NCBI RefSeq assembly: GCF_001278945.1
Contig: NZ_LGRV01000005.1
Span: forward strand, 144,618-208,617
Length of the DNA stretch: 64,000 nucleotides
DNA from: Lysinibacillus contaminans
GTDB taxonomy: Bacteria > Bacillota > Bacilli > Bacillales_A > Planococcaceae
Reading direction: 5' to 3'
A program made the position numbers and the translations under genes. The notes below the pieces were generated by a model. It was not told the DNA's origin, did not search any database, and saw nothing but the letters and a program-made list of their open reading frames with translations. Position 1 is the stretch's first letter, and every line of letters starts with the position of its first letter. Of this stretch, positions 52,102-60,597 are shown piece by piece.

Positions 52102-53566
52102 AAAAATTAATCGTCTACATCCTATATCTGCTGTCATTACGAGTGTCAAAGCGTTAAAAAGTATGATTTTGCCGGTTGCTATTATTATTATAACTAACGG
52201 CTTCAATTTCTCGTTTGATATTCATAGTGAACATTTTTTTGAAACAGTTTTGTTATTTGGTGTATGGGGTGGCGCAGTGGTTCTAGCACTTATTGGCGGT
52301 GTGGTTAAGTGGCGGACGTTTGTGTATTGGTTTGAGGACGGGGAATTGCGTGTAAGATACGGACTATTTGTAAAAAAGAAACGTTATATACCGTTCGAAC
52401 GTATTCAAAGCTTGAATTATCATGAGGGGATTTTGCACCGCTTATTTGGCCTGGTCAAAGTACAAGTGGAAACAGCAGGAAGTAAGAATGGCAAGCCGGA
52501 AGCTGAGTTAACTGCGATTCGTAAAGCGGAAGCAGATGCTATTGAACTTGCAATGCAACATGCAAAAATACAGGAGGTTGATCTAAATAACCCAGAAGAT
52601 GTAATTACACCAGCTGTGGAAACGAAAGCTCCAGTTATTTATCGTATGTCGGTACGTGATTTAATCGTACTAGCAACTACTTCAGGCGGAATTGGGGTCG
52701 TGTTATCGGGACTTGTGGCAATTCTCTCCCAATTTTCAGATATTATCCCATATGAAACTTTGTTTCACGAATTAGAGGATTTCGTGAGAATCGGTACATT
52801 TATAGTGGCATTAACCGTGATGCTTGTACTAATTGTTGCTTGGTTAATGTCTGTGGTGATTACACTTGTGAATTATTATGAGTACACTGTGCGTATAGAA
52901 GAAGAGAAACTTATCATTACAAAAGGATTATTAGAAAAAAAACGTATAACATTACCGCTAAATCGTATACAAGGTATTCGTATCGTCGAAAATCCGCTTC
53001 GACAACTGACTGGTTTTGCGACAGTTGTTGTTGAAAGTGCGGGTGGTAATGGTGAAAATGGAGCGGATAAGAAAATTGCGCTATTTCCGCTTATAAAAAA
53101 GAAAGATTGCGTTCAATCTTTAGCGGGACTTTTCCCAGAGATGAATTGGGAACCTATTTTAATTCGCTCGCCAAAACGAGCAAGACCATTTTTCTATCGT
53201 ATTGATTTTGTATGGCTAGCACCAGTAATTGGTGCATGTATTTACTTCTTTTATCCGTACGGTTTGTTGGCGTTACTATTATTTCCATTACTGATTTTGT
53301 TAGGTATATGGCAACATAAGACAGTGGGATATAGGCTAGATGATAAGCAACTAACAATGCAGTACCGCATTTTCAGCCGTATTACATTTTTTATGGATAA
53401 AAAGCGTATTCAGTCACTTCAAAGTAGCCAAACTTTTTTCCAAAAAAGAAAAAGTGTTATGTCAGTGAAGGCTACTGTGATGTCGGGAGTGACAGGGACT
53501 GCAGGGACTGTTTCAAGTATAGAGCATCAGGACGTGGAAAAGATTTTTACATGGTATGAACATTAA
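52094..53566 (+). CDS. ydbT: YdbT-family protein with three PH-like domains
   Basis: A 490-residue membrane protein with three bPH2 domains alternating with pairs of membrane segments. Repeated signatures are ELRVRYGLFVKKKRYIPFERIQSL, KLIITKGLLEKKRITLPLNRIQGI and QLTMQYRIFSRITFFMDKKRIQSL, each followed by a VETAG/VESAG-like strand in the first two. It forms a coupled pair with ydbS. Its biochemical function is unknown beyond bacteriocin resistance reported in B. subtilis. Confidence 0.88.
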   Translation: MSKKINRLHPISAVITSVKALKSMILPVAIIIITNGFNFSFDIHSEHFFETVLLFGVWGGAVVLALIGGVVKWRTFVYWFEDGELRVRYGLFVKKKRYIPFERIQSLNYHEGILHRLFGLVKVQVETAGSKNGKPEAELTAIRKAEADAIELAMQHAKIQEVDLNNPEDVITPAVETKAPVIYRMSVRDLIVLATTSGGIGVVLSGLVAILSQFSDIIPYETLFHELEDFVRIGTFIVALTVMLVLIVAWLMSVVITLVNYYEYTVRIEEEKLIITKGLLEKKRITLPLNRIQGIRIVENPLRQLTGFATVVVESAGGNGENGADKKIALFPLIKKKDCVQSLAGLFPEMNWEPILIRSPKRARPFFYRIDFVWLAPVIGACIYFFYPYGLLALLLFPLLILLGIWQHKTVGYRLDDKQLTMQYRIFSRITFFMDKKRIQSLQSSQTFFQKRKSVMSVKATVMSGVTGTAGTVSSIEHQDVEKIFTWYEH

Positions 53567-53573
53567 AATAAGA

Positions 53574-53610
53574 GCTAATCTTCATGTGAAATTATGGAGA
53601 TTAGTTTTTT
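53574..53610 (+). terminator. Terminator after ydbT
   Basis: CTAATCTTCAT pairs with ATGGAGATTAG (with one G-U), followed by seven Ts. Confidence 0.75.
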
Positions 53611-53674
53611 TATCTATAAATTTACAAAAATGATGTTTATAATAGAATAAATTGGACGAAAAGGGGTGGTAATT

Positions 53675-54250
53675 GTGTTTAAGTATGATATTAGTGAAAA
53701 TACTTATTTAAAATTATTGGATTTAAATGATGCCGAAGAGTTATTTGCACTGACAGATCGTTCAAGAGATATGCTGCGGGAGTGGTTGCTATTTGTAGAC
53801 AATGTAAAAACGGTAAAGGATACAGAACGATTTATCCAAGATGCCATGCAGCAGTATGCAGATAACAATGGCCTACAGGCTGGTATTTATTATGAGGGGA
53901 AGCTTGCTGGGGTTATTGGTTACCACCAAATAAATAAAGAGCATAATTGGACAAGTATTGGCTATTGGTTAGGGAGTGATTTTGTTGGTAAAGGGCTTGT
54001 AACAAACTCTATGAGAGCCTTTATCGACTATGCTTTCAATTATTTAAAGGTTCATCGTATTGAGGTTCGTGTTGCGGTCGGTAATATACGTAGTCGTACG
54101 ATTCCCAAAATACTTGGTTTTAATGAGGAAGGACGACTGAGAGAAGCTGAATGGCTTCATGACCACCATGTAGATCAAGTTGTTTATGGCTTAACTGCTA
54201 CTGAATGGAGAAAGATTAAAGCCTCATCCGAAGAAAAAGTTACTTTATAA
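53675..54250 (+). CDS. RimJ/RimL-type GNAT N-acetyltransferase
   Basis: About 191 residues in the RimL/YdaF layout: FKYDISENTYLKLLDLNDAEELFAL, then HNWTSIGYWLGSDFVGKGLVTNSMRAFIDYAF with the acetyl-CoA loop, and HRIEVRVAVGNIRSRTIPKILGFNEEGRLREAEW. Members acetylate the N-terminus of ribosomal proteins or other amines. AAGGGGTGG favours a GTG at 53675 over the GTG at 53666. Confidence 0.88.
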   Translation: MFKYDISENTYLKLLDLNDAEELFALTDRSRDMLREWLLFVDNVKTVKDTERFIQDAMQQYADNNGLQAGIYYEGKLAGVIGYHQINKEHNWTSIGYWLGSDFVGKGLVTNSMRAFIDYAFNYLKVHRIEVRVAVGNIRSRTIPKILGFNEEGRLREAEWLHDHHVDQVVYGLTATEWRKIKASSEEKVTL

Positions 54251-54257
54251 TAATGAA

Positions 54258-54292
54258 AAACGAGTGTAGACCATGACGTCAAACACTCGTTT
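54258..54292. terminator. Bidirectional terminator
   Basis: AAACGAGTGT (54258-54267) pairs with ACACTCGTTT (54283-54292), between two convergent genes. Confidence 0.7.
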
Positions 54293-54300
54293 CCTCGGTT

Positions 54301-54921
54301 TTATTTACCTGCCATCATTTTCTTGCGCCAACTTATAATTCTTTTTGGATGTAAGTAGACAAGACCAAGTAAGAATCCAGTCACTAAACCACCTAAATGT
54401 GCATAAATATTTACATTGGATTGTAAAAACGTCATAATCACACTTATTACGATAATCGGCAAAATAAGCTTGCGTAACATGGGCATTGTATGTCGGGTAT
54501 AGTATACGAGTGCTCCGAAAGCTCCGAAAATACCGAAAATAGCACCACTTGCACCAAGGCTCGCATAGCTACTATCATTAAATAAGTAAGTAGCCACATT
54601 ACCAACGATACCAGAGATTAGATAAATCGTAGCGAAACGCGCTTTACCTGCTATTTTTTCAAGTTCTGGCCCAAATAGATATAACGAAAACATATTAAAG
54701 AGCACATGCATAAAGCCTGCATGTAAAAACATTGCTGAGAAAATTCGCCACCATTCACCGGTTAGGACGAAGTAATTCACCTGTATACCGTAATTCCGAA
54801 TGATGGTTCCAATTCCAGGTATCAAGGTTAATACATAAATAATAAGATTAGCAGCAATTAATGTTGAAACGACAGGATAATACTTTGTGTATTGTTTAAA
54901 ATTTTCTGTTCTACTAAACAT
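54301..54921 (-). CDS. Rhomboid-family intramembrane serine protease
   Basis: A 206-residue six-segment membrane protease. Conserved parts are HAGFMHVLFNMFSLYLFGPELE in the L1 loop to segment two, the catalytic serine in GASGAIFG, and the catalytic histidine in AHLGGLVTGFLLG. It cleaves membrane-anchored substrates; none is known here. In B. subtilis a rhomboid-like gene (ydcA) occupies the same place next to acpS. GAGGTGGAG precedes the ATG. Confidence 0.9.
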   Translation of the reverse strand: MFSRTENFKQYTKYYPVVSTLIAANLIIYVLTLIPGIGTIIRNYGIQVNYFVLTGEWWRIFSAMFLHAGFMHVLFNMFSLYLFGPELEKIAGKARFATIYLISGIVGNVATYLFNDSSYASLGASGAIFGIFGAFGALVYYTRHTMPMLRKLILPIIVISVIMTFLQSNVNIYAHLGGLVTGFLLGLVYLHPKRIISWRKKMMAGK

Positions 54922-54985
54922 AGCTCCACCTCAATTTACAAATATTATACATGGCTTTGAGGAAATAAGAAAAGAGGAAGCTCGC

Positions 54986-55339
54986 ATGATTAAAGGAATT
55001 GGTCTCGATATTATTGAAATCGAGCGCGTTGCAAAAGCAATGGCACGTACAGATAAATTTAAAAATCGAATATTATCTGAAAGAGAAATAGCGTTGTTTA
55101 CAAGCTATTCAACTTCACGAAAAGTAGAGTTTTTAGCTGGACGTTTTGCTGCAAAAGAAGCATTTTCAAAAGCATTAGGTACTGGTATTGGTGCTTCGTG
55201 TAAACTACATGATATTGAAATTTTACGAGGCGAAGCGGGTAATCCAGTTTTATATTTCAAAGGAGAACTAGTGAATGGTTTTGTCAGTATTACACATGCA
55301 AAACAATATGCAGCTGCTCAAGTAATATTAATGTTGTAA
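54986..55339 (+). CDS. acpS: Holo-[acyl-carrier-protein] synthase
   Basis: A 117-residue phosphopantetheinyl transferase that attaches the 4'-phosphopantetheine arm of CoA to acyl carrier protein. IKGIGLDIIEIERV holds the Mg-binding Asp, RFAAKEAFSKALGTGI the Glu and Lys, and VSITHAKQYAAAQVIL the C-terminal block. The open frame starts at 54887, overlapping the divergent rhomboid gene. AGAGGAAG before ATG 54986 and the family length fix the start. Confidence 0.95.
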   Translation: MIKGIGLDIIEIERVAKAMARTDKFKNRILSEREIALFTSYSTSRKVEFLAGRFAAKEAFSKALGTGIGASCKLHDIEILRGEAGNPVLYFKGELVNGFVSITHAKQYAAAQVILML

Positions 55340-55430
55340 CAAAATATATAACCCCTCTGCTGAAAAGACATAACTAACAAATATGGTTCATATATTGTCG
55401 TAGTGGATTTGAAGAAGAAAGGGTGAAAAC

Positions 55431-56474
55431 TTGGGCAACCGTTATGTTACTTGGCTCGTCTTAATTTGCATGATATTACTTTTGTCGGCGTGTGGTTCAG
55501 CCTCACAAGAAAAGGTTTTGAAAAAAGCTAGTGGGAAGTGGACAGACACAAATGGTTATGAATTAGAAGCTACGATGGAAATTAAAGCAGGTGGAGAACC
55601 TAGATTGTATGATGTGAACGTTTGGCATACGAAACCTGATTTTTATCGAGTTGAGGTAGTTGAAGATGGGAAAGACGTTTCACAAATGATCGTTCGTAAT
55701 GCGGATGGCGTCTTTGTTGTAACGCCGACGTTGAACAAAATGTATAAATTCCAAAGTGATTGGCCGAAAAAAAATAGCCAGGCCTATTTAATAGGTGCAC
55801 TTGCAGAAGATTTAACAAAAGATAAAAATTTAGTCATGCGTGAAGAGGACAAAGCATATATATTTGAAGCGGCTACTAGAAATAGCTATAAAAATAGTAT
55901 GCCCCATCAGCAAATTACAGTAGATAAGAAAACGATGCTTCCTACATCAGTAGTAATCATGAATGACGTCAAGGAAGAACAAATTCGTATTACATTCAAA
56001 AAGATTAAGCTAGGCGTGCAACACGCAGAGAAAGAATATGCTGTAGATCAATTTACAGAGACAGATGAGACAAAAGGTGAACAAGCTGCTCCTAAAGAAG
56101 AGGACAAAGAGGCAGTCGGTGCAGAAGTAGAATACGAGGAATTCCAAACAAGTTACCCATCCGTGAAATGGGAGAATACGAAACTTGTGGATGACAAAGT
56201 GATTCGTGAAGGTGATATGGAGCGTGTTGTTCTAACGTATGAAGGCGATAAGGCGTTTACAGTTATGCAACAACCTGCTACAAAGGGTACTTCGATGTTG
56301 CCAGTATCATCTCCAGGAGATCCAGTAGACTTAGGCTTTACAATTGGTGCAATTACAGATACATCTATTAGTTGGGAGAAAGATGGTGTTGCATTTTTTG
56401 TAGCATCAAGTAAATTAACACGTGAAGAAATGATTGAAGTCGCAAGCTCTATGTTGATAAGTAGTATGAAGTGA
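55431..56474 (+). CDS. ydcC: YdcC-like lipoprotein (LolA-type fold)
   Basis: A 347-residue lipoprotein: signal peptide ending LLSAC with the lipid-modified Cys at 21. The mature part follows the LolA/DUF4367-type sporulation protein YdcC: GYELEATMEIKAGGEPRLYDVNVWHTKPDFYRVEV, VFVVTPTLNKMYKFQSDWP, and a C-terminal DUF4367-like domain after an acidic linker (EQAAPKEEDKEAVG). YdcC is made in the mother cell of B. subtilis. TTG start with AAAGGGTG upstream. Confidence 0.88.
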   Translation: MGNRYVTWLVLICMILLLSACGSASQEKVLKKASGKWTDTNGYELEATMEIKAGGEPRLYDVNVWHTKPDFYRVEVVEDGKDVSQMIVRNADGVFVVTPTLNKMYKFQSDWPKKNSQAYLIGALAEDLTKDKNLVMREEDKAYIFEAATRNSYKNSMPHQQITVDKKTMLPTSVVIMNDVKEEQIRITFKKIKLGVQHAEKEYAVDQFTETDETKGEQAAPKEEDKEAVGAEVEYEEFQTSYPSVKWENTKLVDDKVIREGDMERVVLTYEGDKAFTVMQQPATKGTSMLPVSSPGDPVDLGFTIGAITDTSISWEKDGVAFFVASSKLTREEMIEVASSMLISSMK

Positions 56475-56480
56475 TTTTTT

Positions 56481-56518
56481 CTAGATACAGTTTTCTTTAG
56501 CTAGAAAGCTGTATCTAG
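56481..56518 (+). terminator. Terminator-like hairpin after ydcC
   Basis: CTAGATACAGTTTTCT (56481-56496) pairs with AGAAAGCTGTATCTAG (56503-56518) with one G-U. The T run is on the 5' side, so termination is less certain. Confidence 0.5.
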
Positions 56519-56631
56519 TTAAGCAAAATAGTACATTTTACGTGAAATACATTGTATATTTATAAAAAGAGAAAAAATAGAGTACGTAAAACGATACATA
56601 TGGTTTAATTATAAATAAAGAGGGTATTATA

Positions 56632-57753
56632 ATGAAGATAAAGCAGTACTTTAGACCAACAAAAGCGATTATAGACTTACAAGCCATCAAACAAAATGTA
56701 ATAAATTTAAAAAAGCATCTACAACCAAATGTACAAATTATTGCAGTTGTAAAGGCCAATGCATATGGACATGGTGATTTAGCAGTTGCGGATGCTGCAC
56801 TTAAAGCTGGGGCTACAATGTTAGCTGTAGCTACACCCGATGAAGCATTACATATTCGAGCACATTTTAGCGAGCCAGATATTTTGGTATTAGGTAGTTC
56901 ACCAGTATCCTTTGCTCCGTATGCGGCACAGCAACGTATTACACTCACGGTATTCTCTAGTGAGTGGGTGAACGAAGCTGATGAATATGTGACAAATGAA
57001 GAAAACTTTTTACGCCTACATATTAAAGTAGATAGTGGAATGGGTAGACTCGGTGTACGTACGGAAGAAGAGTTATTGAATCTTTATCATGGGATTCATG
57101 CAGCAAAGAATTTTCAACTCGATGGGATTTTCACTCATTTTGCAACAGCAGATGACGAGGATAACGAGTACTTTGAAAGCCAAGCACAATTTTTTGAGCG
57201 ATTCGTTTCATTATTACCTGAAAAGCCACGTCTTGTGCACGCGTCAAATACAGCATCTTCATTAATAAAGGATGAGCGTCTGCAATTTGATGCAGTACGA
57301 TATGGTATTTCAATGTATGGATTGTCTCCATCTCCATATGTCAAAGGGCTTTTACCATTTGCGTTGAGTCCTGCATTTTCGTTAGAGAGCGAGCTCGTAC
57401 ATGTGAAACAACTAAAGGCAGGAGAGTCAGTTGGCTATGGTGCAACGTTTGTAGCACCGACAGATATGTGGGTAGGCACTATACCTATAGGATATGCTGA
57501 TGGTGTAATTCGTAAACTTGGTGGACAAGAAGTCCTAATAGACGGACAAAGAATGCCGCTAATTGGACGAATTTGTATGGATCAATGTATGGTTGCCTTA
57601 CCTAAAACATATGCTATAGGTGAGAGGGTAACTTTACTTGGTCGACAAGAGCAAGCGGAAATTTCGGTGGATGAATGGGCAAATAAGCTACAAACCATCA
57701 ACTATGAAGTGCCATGCATTATTACAGCAAGAGTACCTCGAATTTATATCTAA
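56632..57753 (+). CDS. alr: Alanine racemase
   Basis: A 373-residue fold type III PLP enzyme that converts L- to D-alanine for the wall and feeds Ddl. The PLP lysine is K41 in VVKANAYGHGD. The catalytic tyrosine of the other subunit lies in SVGYGATFVA. RYGISMYGLSPS and RICMDQCMV are further blocks. AGAGGG precedes the ATG. The gene stands in its usual place between ydcC and the endoribonuclease toxin-antitoxin pair. Confidence 0.96.
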   Translation: MKIKQYFRPTKAIIDLQAIKQNVINLKKHLQPNVQIIAVVKANAYGHGDLAVADAALKAGATMLAVATPDEALHIRAHFSEPDILVLGSSPVSFAPYAAQQRITLTVFSSEWVNEADEYVTNEENFLRLHIKVDSGMGRLGVRTEEELLNLYHGIHAAKNFQLDGIFTHFATADDEDNEYFESQAQFFERFVSLLPEKPRLVHASNTASSLIKDERLQFDAVRYGISMYGLSPSPYVKGLLPFALSPAFSLESELVHVKQLKAGESVGYGATFVAPTDMWVGTIPIGYADGVIRKLGGQEVLIDGQRMPLIGRICMDQCMVALPKTYAIGERVTLLGRQEQAEISVDEWANKLQTINYEVPCIITARVPRIYI

Positions 57754-57903
57754 ATAGTAGCGCACTAAACAAATCGACATGATTTTTATAAATCTTACTC
57801 TAAATTGTCAGAAATTTCGTGTTTTCGAGTCTTTTCAACACTATCTTTCAATGTTAGAATGAGAAGTAACTAAAAGCGGATCGTTTTGTTGGAGGTGCTT
57901 GCT

Positions 57904-58167
57904 ATGTACAAGAAAAAATTTGAGGAACATACAATTGCTGTTCAAGGCCTATTACTTTTACAAACAAAGGAAGTAATAGAGGAAGAATTATTTATGCGTG
58001 TTTCATCACGCATCAATTTAAGGCGAGAGCAACCAAATCAAATACGGGAAGCTATGAAGAAAGGGTATGTTGAAATGTCTTCTATAAATCTGTCTATAGC
58101 AAGTGAATGCTTGCATGCAGAATATGAAGCGCAACATACAGTGGAGCGTCTCGTTAGCGGGGGATGA
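57904..58167 (+). CDS. ndoAI: Antitoxin EndoAI (MazE-like), divergent N-terminus
   Basis: An 87-residue antitoxin. The C-terminal 35 residues, [20 protein letters not shown] then [14 protein letters not shown], match the toxin-binding tail of B. subtilis EndoAI closely. The N-terminal half ([20 protein letters not shown] then [15 protein letters not shown]) fits the ribbon-helix-helix DNA-binding domain only loosely and is about five residues shorter. GGAGGTG before ATG 57904 sets the start. The toxin gene follows four bases after the stop. Confidence 0.85.
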   Translation: MYKKKFEEHTIAVQGLLLLQTKEVIEEELFMRVSSRINLRREQPNQIREAMKKGYVEMSSINLSIASECLHAEYEAQHTVERLVSGG

Positions 58168-58171
58168 CACT

Positions 58172-58522
58172 TTGAATGTAAAACGTGGTGACGTTTTTTT
58201 TGCAGATTTATCACCTGTGGTCGGTTCTGAGCAGGGTGGTACAAGACCTGTATTAATTATTCAAAATGATATTGGCAATAGATTTAGTCCAACTGTCATC
58301 ATTGCAGCGATTACTGCACAAATTCAAAAAGCAAAGCTACCGACGCACGTCGAAATCAATGCTGAAAAGTATGGTTTCGAACGAGATTCGGTTATTTTGC
58401 TCGAACAAGTGCGTACAATTGATAAGTCCAGACTGACAGATCGAATAACGCAGCTGGACAGTGCATTGATGGAGAAGGTAGATGGAGCTCTAATGATTAG
58501 CTTAGGACTCGTGAAATTTTAA
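58172..58522 (+). CDS. ndoA: mRNA interferase EndoA (MazF)
   Basis: A 116-residue PemK/MazF endoribonuclease that cuts single-stranded mRNA at UACAU-type sites in B. subtilis. The sequence is nearly the Bacillus form: [65 protein letters not shown]. The open frame extends upstream to 58103, but comparison with EndoA places the start at a TTG (58172) behind GGGGGAT, which may keep toxin output below antitoxin. Confidence 0.93.
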   Translation: MNVKRGDVFFADLSPVVGSEQGGTRPVLIIQNDIGNRFSPTVIIAAITAQIQKAKLPTHVEINAEKYGFERDSVILLEQVRTIDKSRLTDRITQLDSALMEKVDGALMISLGLVKF

Positions 58523-58546
58523 ATATACATATGTACATGTACATAG

Positions 58547-58582
58547 CACATCGGGATTAGTTCTAATTCCGGTGTTTTTTTT
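58547..58582 (+). terminator. Terminator after ndoA
   Basis: CACATCGGGATTAG pairs with CTAATTCCGGTG around a TT loop, followed by eight Ts. Confidence 0.8.
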
Positions 58583-58623
58583 ATTTATACCTATTACGAA
58601 ATATGTAATTTTAGAATTTGAAA

Positions 58624-58662
58624 TAGCGACATGTAGCTTTAAAATAAAGCTACATGTCGCTA
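58624..58662. other. Isolated 18-bp perfect hairpin in the ndoA-rsbV gap
   Basis: TAGCGACATGTAGCTTTA (58624-58641) and its exact complement (58645-58662) surround a three-base loop. No T run follows on either strand, so it is not an ordinary terminator. The rest of the 370-base gap is AT-rich apart from the promoter noted next. Confidence 0.5.
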
Positions 58663-58826
58663 AATATATTAAAAAGTTACAAATATACCTGATTCTAAAT
58701 TAGAGAACCATTAATTTATGGAGAGAGTTATCAGAGCTAAGATATTGTAAATAATCATGTGCTTACAATAAAACAGTAGTACCTTCATTTGATTTTACAG
58801 TTGTAATTATAAAAAATAAAAAAGAG

Positions 58827-58852
58827 GTTTATAATTAGTTATAAACGGGGAA
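58827..58852 (+). promoter_or_regulatory. Candidate SigB promoter for rsbVW-sigB
   Basis: GTTTAT at 58827-58832, a 14-base spacer and GGGGAA at 58847-58852 approximate the SigB consensus GTTTAA/GGGTAT. In B. subtilis a SigB promoter stands at the same place, before rsbV, and gives autoregulation. Confidence 0.5.
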
Positions 58853-58897
58853 AGAAAATATAGAGATGAATAGATAAATAAAGTGGAGGTGGCTTTC

Positions 58898-59242
58898 ATG
58901 GATGTAGTTATATATTTTAAAGAAGAGGATACAAAGCTCTGTGGTTATGTAGAAGGAGAAATCGATACATTTACAGCTTCTGTATTACGTGAAGAGTTGG
59001 AGGCAGTAAAGATTAGGGAGGGTTTGGAAATTTATTTGGATTTATCGAAAGTACATTATATGGATAGTACAGGATTAGGAGTTTTTGTTGCTTTTTATAA
59101 GAGAGCGTTACGTGAAAAGGGTAAAGTGAAATTAACTGGCTTATCAAAACGTTTACAGAGATTATTTGTAATCACAGGACTAAGCGAACTAATGGATATA
59201 GAAACTGATGAAAAGGTGGAATTAAGTAATGAAGGAATTTGA
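58898..59242 (+). CDS. rsbV: Anti-anti-sigma factor RsbV
   Basis: A 114-residue STAS-domain protein. The phosphorylated serine lies in YMDSTGLGVFV. When unphosphorylated it binds RsbW and frees SigB. The frame opens at 58883; GGAGGTGG before ATG 58898 and the family N-terminus set the start. It overlaps rsbW by 14 bases. In contrast to B. subtilis, no rsbR, rsbS, rsbT or rsbU stands upstream. Confidence 0.94.
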   Translation: MDVVIYFKEEDTKLCGYVEGEIDTFTASVLREELEAVKIREGLEIYLDLSKVHYMDSTGLGVFVAFYKRALREKGKVKLTGLSKRLQRLFVITGLSELMDIETDEKVELSNEGI

Positions 59243-59675
59243 TTACATTGAAATAAGAGTTCCTGCAAAGCCGCAATTTGTCAGTGTAATTCGATTAACA
59301 GTTTCAGGACTAGCTAATCGTCTTGGTTTTGACTACGATGAAATTGAAGATTTGAAAATTGCGGCTAGTGAGGCCGTTACTAATGTTGTTCATCATGCTT
59401 ATAAAGAAAATGATGATGGTGAGATTGTCATTGGTTGTGCGTTATATAACGAGAAAATTGAAATTATGGTTGCTGATTACGGCAACAGCTTTAATTTTGA
59501 AGAGATTAAATCAAAAATTGGGCCGTATCATCAAGAAGAAAGTATTGAAGGTCTTCGTGAAGGTGGTTTAGGACTTTATTTAATGGAAACTTTAATGGAT
59601 GAGGTGATGATTAATAACGATGGTGGAGTAACGGTCTTCATGACAAAGTATGTCGCAAGAGAGCAGGTGAGGTGA
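59229..59675 (+). CDS. rsbW: Anti-sigma-B factor / serine kinase RsbW
   Basis: A 148-residue GHKL kinase that sequesters SigB and phosphorylates RsbV. Motifs: EIEDLKIAASEAVTNVVHHAY (N box), VADYGNSFNFEEI (G1 region) and EGGLGLYLMETLMDEV (G2). It overlaps rsbV and is followed by sigB one base after the stop, so all three are translationally coupled. Confidence 0.95.
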   Translation: MKEFDYIEIRVPAKPQFVSVIRLTVSGLANRLGFDYDEIEDLKIAASEAVTNVVHHAYKENDDGEIVIGCALYNEKIEIMVADYGNSFNFEEIKSKIGPYHQEESIEGLREGGLGLYLMETLMDEVMINNDGGVTVFMTKYVAREQVR

Positions 59676-59676
59676 A

Positions 59677-60459
59677 ATGTCGAAAGAATCACTACCGAAT
59701 GCTGCTAAAGAGGACATTCTGCAATGGATTGCTAGTTATCAAGCAACTAAAGATGATACAGCACAAACAAATTTAGTGGTTCATTATCGATATTTAGTTG
59801 AATCTATTGCTAGAAAATATGCTAGAGGTAAATCTAATTATGATGACATTGTTCAAGTGGGTATGCTTGGATTACTAGGAGCCATTAGACGTTTTGACCC
59901 TGAATTTGGCCGAAGCTTTGAAGCCTTTGCTGTGCCAACAATAGTTGGGGAAATTAAACGCTTTTTACGTGATAAAACATGGGATGTTCATGTTCCAAGA
60001 CGTATTAAAGAACTAGGGCCACGCATTAAGGCATCTGTGGAAGCCCTGACCATTGAACTTCAGCGCTCACCAACGATTGAGGATATTGCGAATCGATTAG
60101 AAGTGAGGGAAGAAGAAGTGTTAGAAGCAATGGAAATAGGACGTAGTTATCAGGCGTTGTCGATGGATCATTCCATAGAGTCAGACTCTGATGGTAGTGC
60201 GATAACGTTTTCGGATGTTATTGGGAAAGTAGATGGTGGCTTCGAATTGACCAATAAAAGAATGATTGTTGCTGAAGCCATTGAGATTTTAAATGAACGA
60301 GAAAAACAAGTTATTCAGCTTACATATATTGAACAACTCAGTCAAAAAGAAGCTGGTGAACGATTGGGTATATCTCAAATGCATGTATCTCGTATACAAA
60401 GAAAGGCGATTAAAAAATTACAAGTAGCCTTATCAGTAAATGAAGGTGTTTCCCTATAG
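59677..60459 (+). CDS. sigB: RNA polymerase sigma-B factor
   Basis: A 260-residue SigB/SigF/SigG-group sigma factor. Region 2 has YDDIVQVGMLGLLGAIRRFDPEFGRSFEAFAVPTIVGEIKRFLRDKTWDVHVPRR. Region 3 follows, and region 4 is NEREKQVIQLTYIEQLSQKEAGERLGISQMHVSRIQRKAI. It directs the general stress regulon. AGGTGA precedes the ATG. rsbX, which follows sigB in B. subtilis, is absent; tex comes next. Confidence 0.95.
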   Translation: MSKESLPNAAKEDILQWIASYQATKDDTAQTNLVVHYRYLVESIARKYARGKSNYDDIVQVGMLGLLGAIRRFDPEFGRSFEAFAVPTIVGEIKRFLRDKTWDVHVPRRIKELGPRIKASVEALTIELQRSPTIEDIANRLEVREEEVLEAMEIGRSYQALSMDHSIESDSDGSAITFSDVIGKVDGGFELTNKRMIVAEAIEILNEREKQVIQLTYIEQLSQKEAGERLGISQMHVSRIQRKAIKKLQVALSVNEGVSL

Positions 60460-60472
60460 TACACCAAAAAAC

Positions 60473-60536
60473 CCCACTAATTATTAGAGAAATATATGTG
60501 TTGTAAGTCTATCCTTAGTGGGTAGGCTATTTTTTT
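60473..60536 (+). terminator. Terminator after sigB
   Basis: CCCACTAA (60473-60480) pairs with TTAGTGGG (60514-60521) across a loop that may fold further, with a T run at about 60530-60536. Confidence 0.6.
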
Positions 60537-60597
60537 GTACGTTAAATGAAATGTTTTCAAATTAGAGTGGTAAAATAAATAGAAAAAGGTAGTGATG

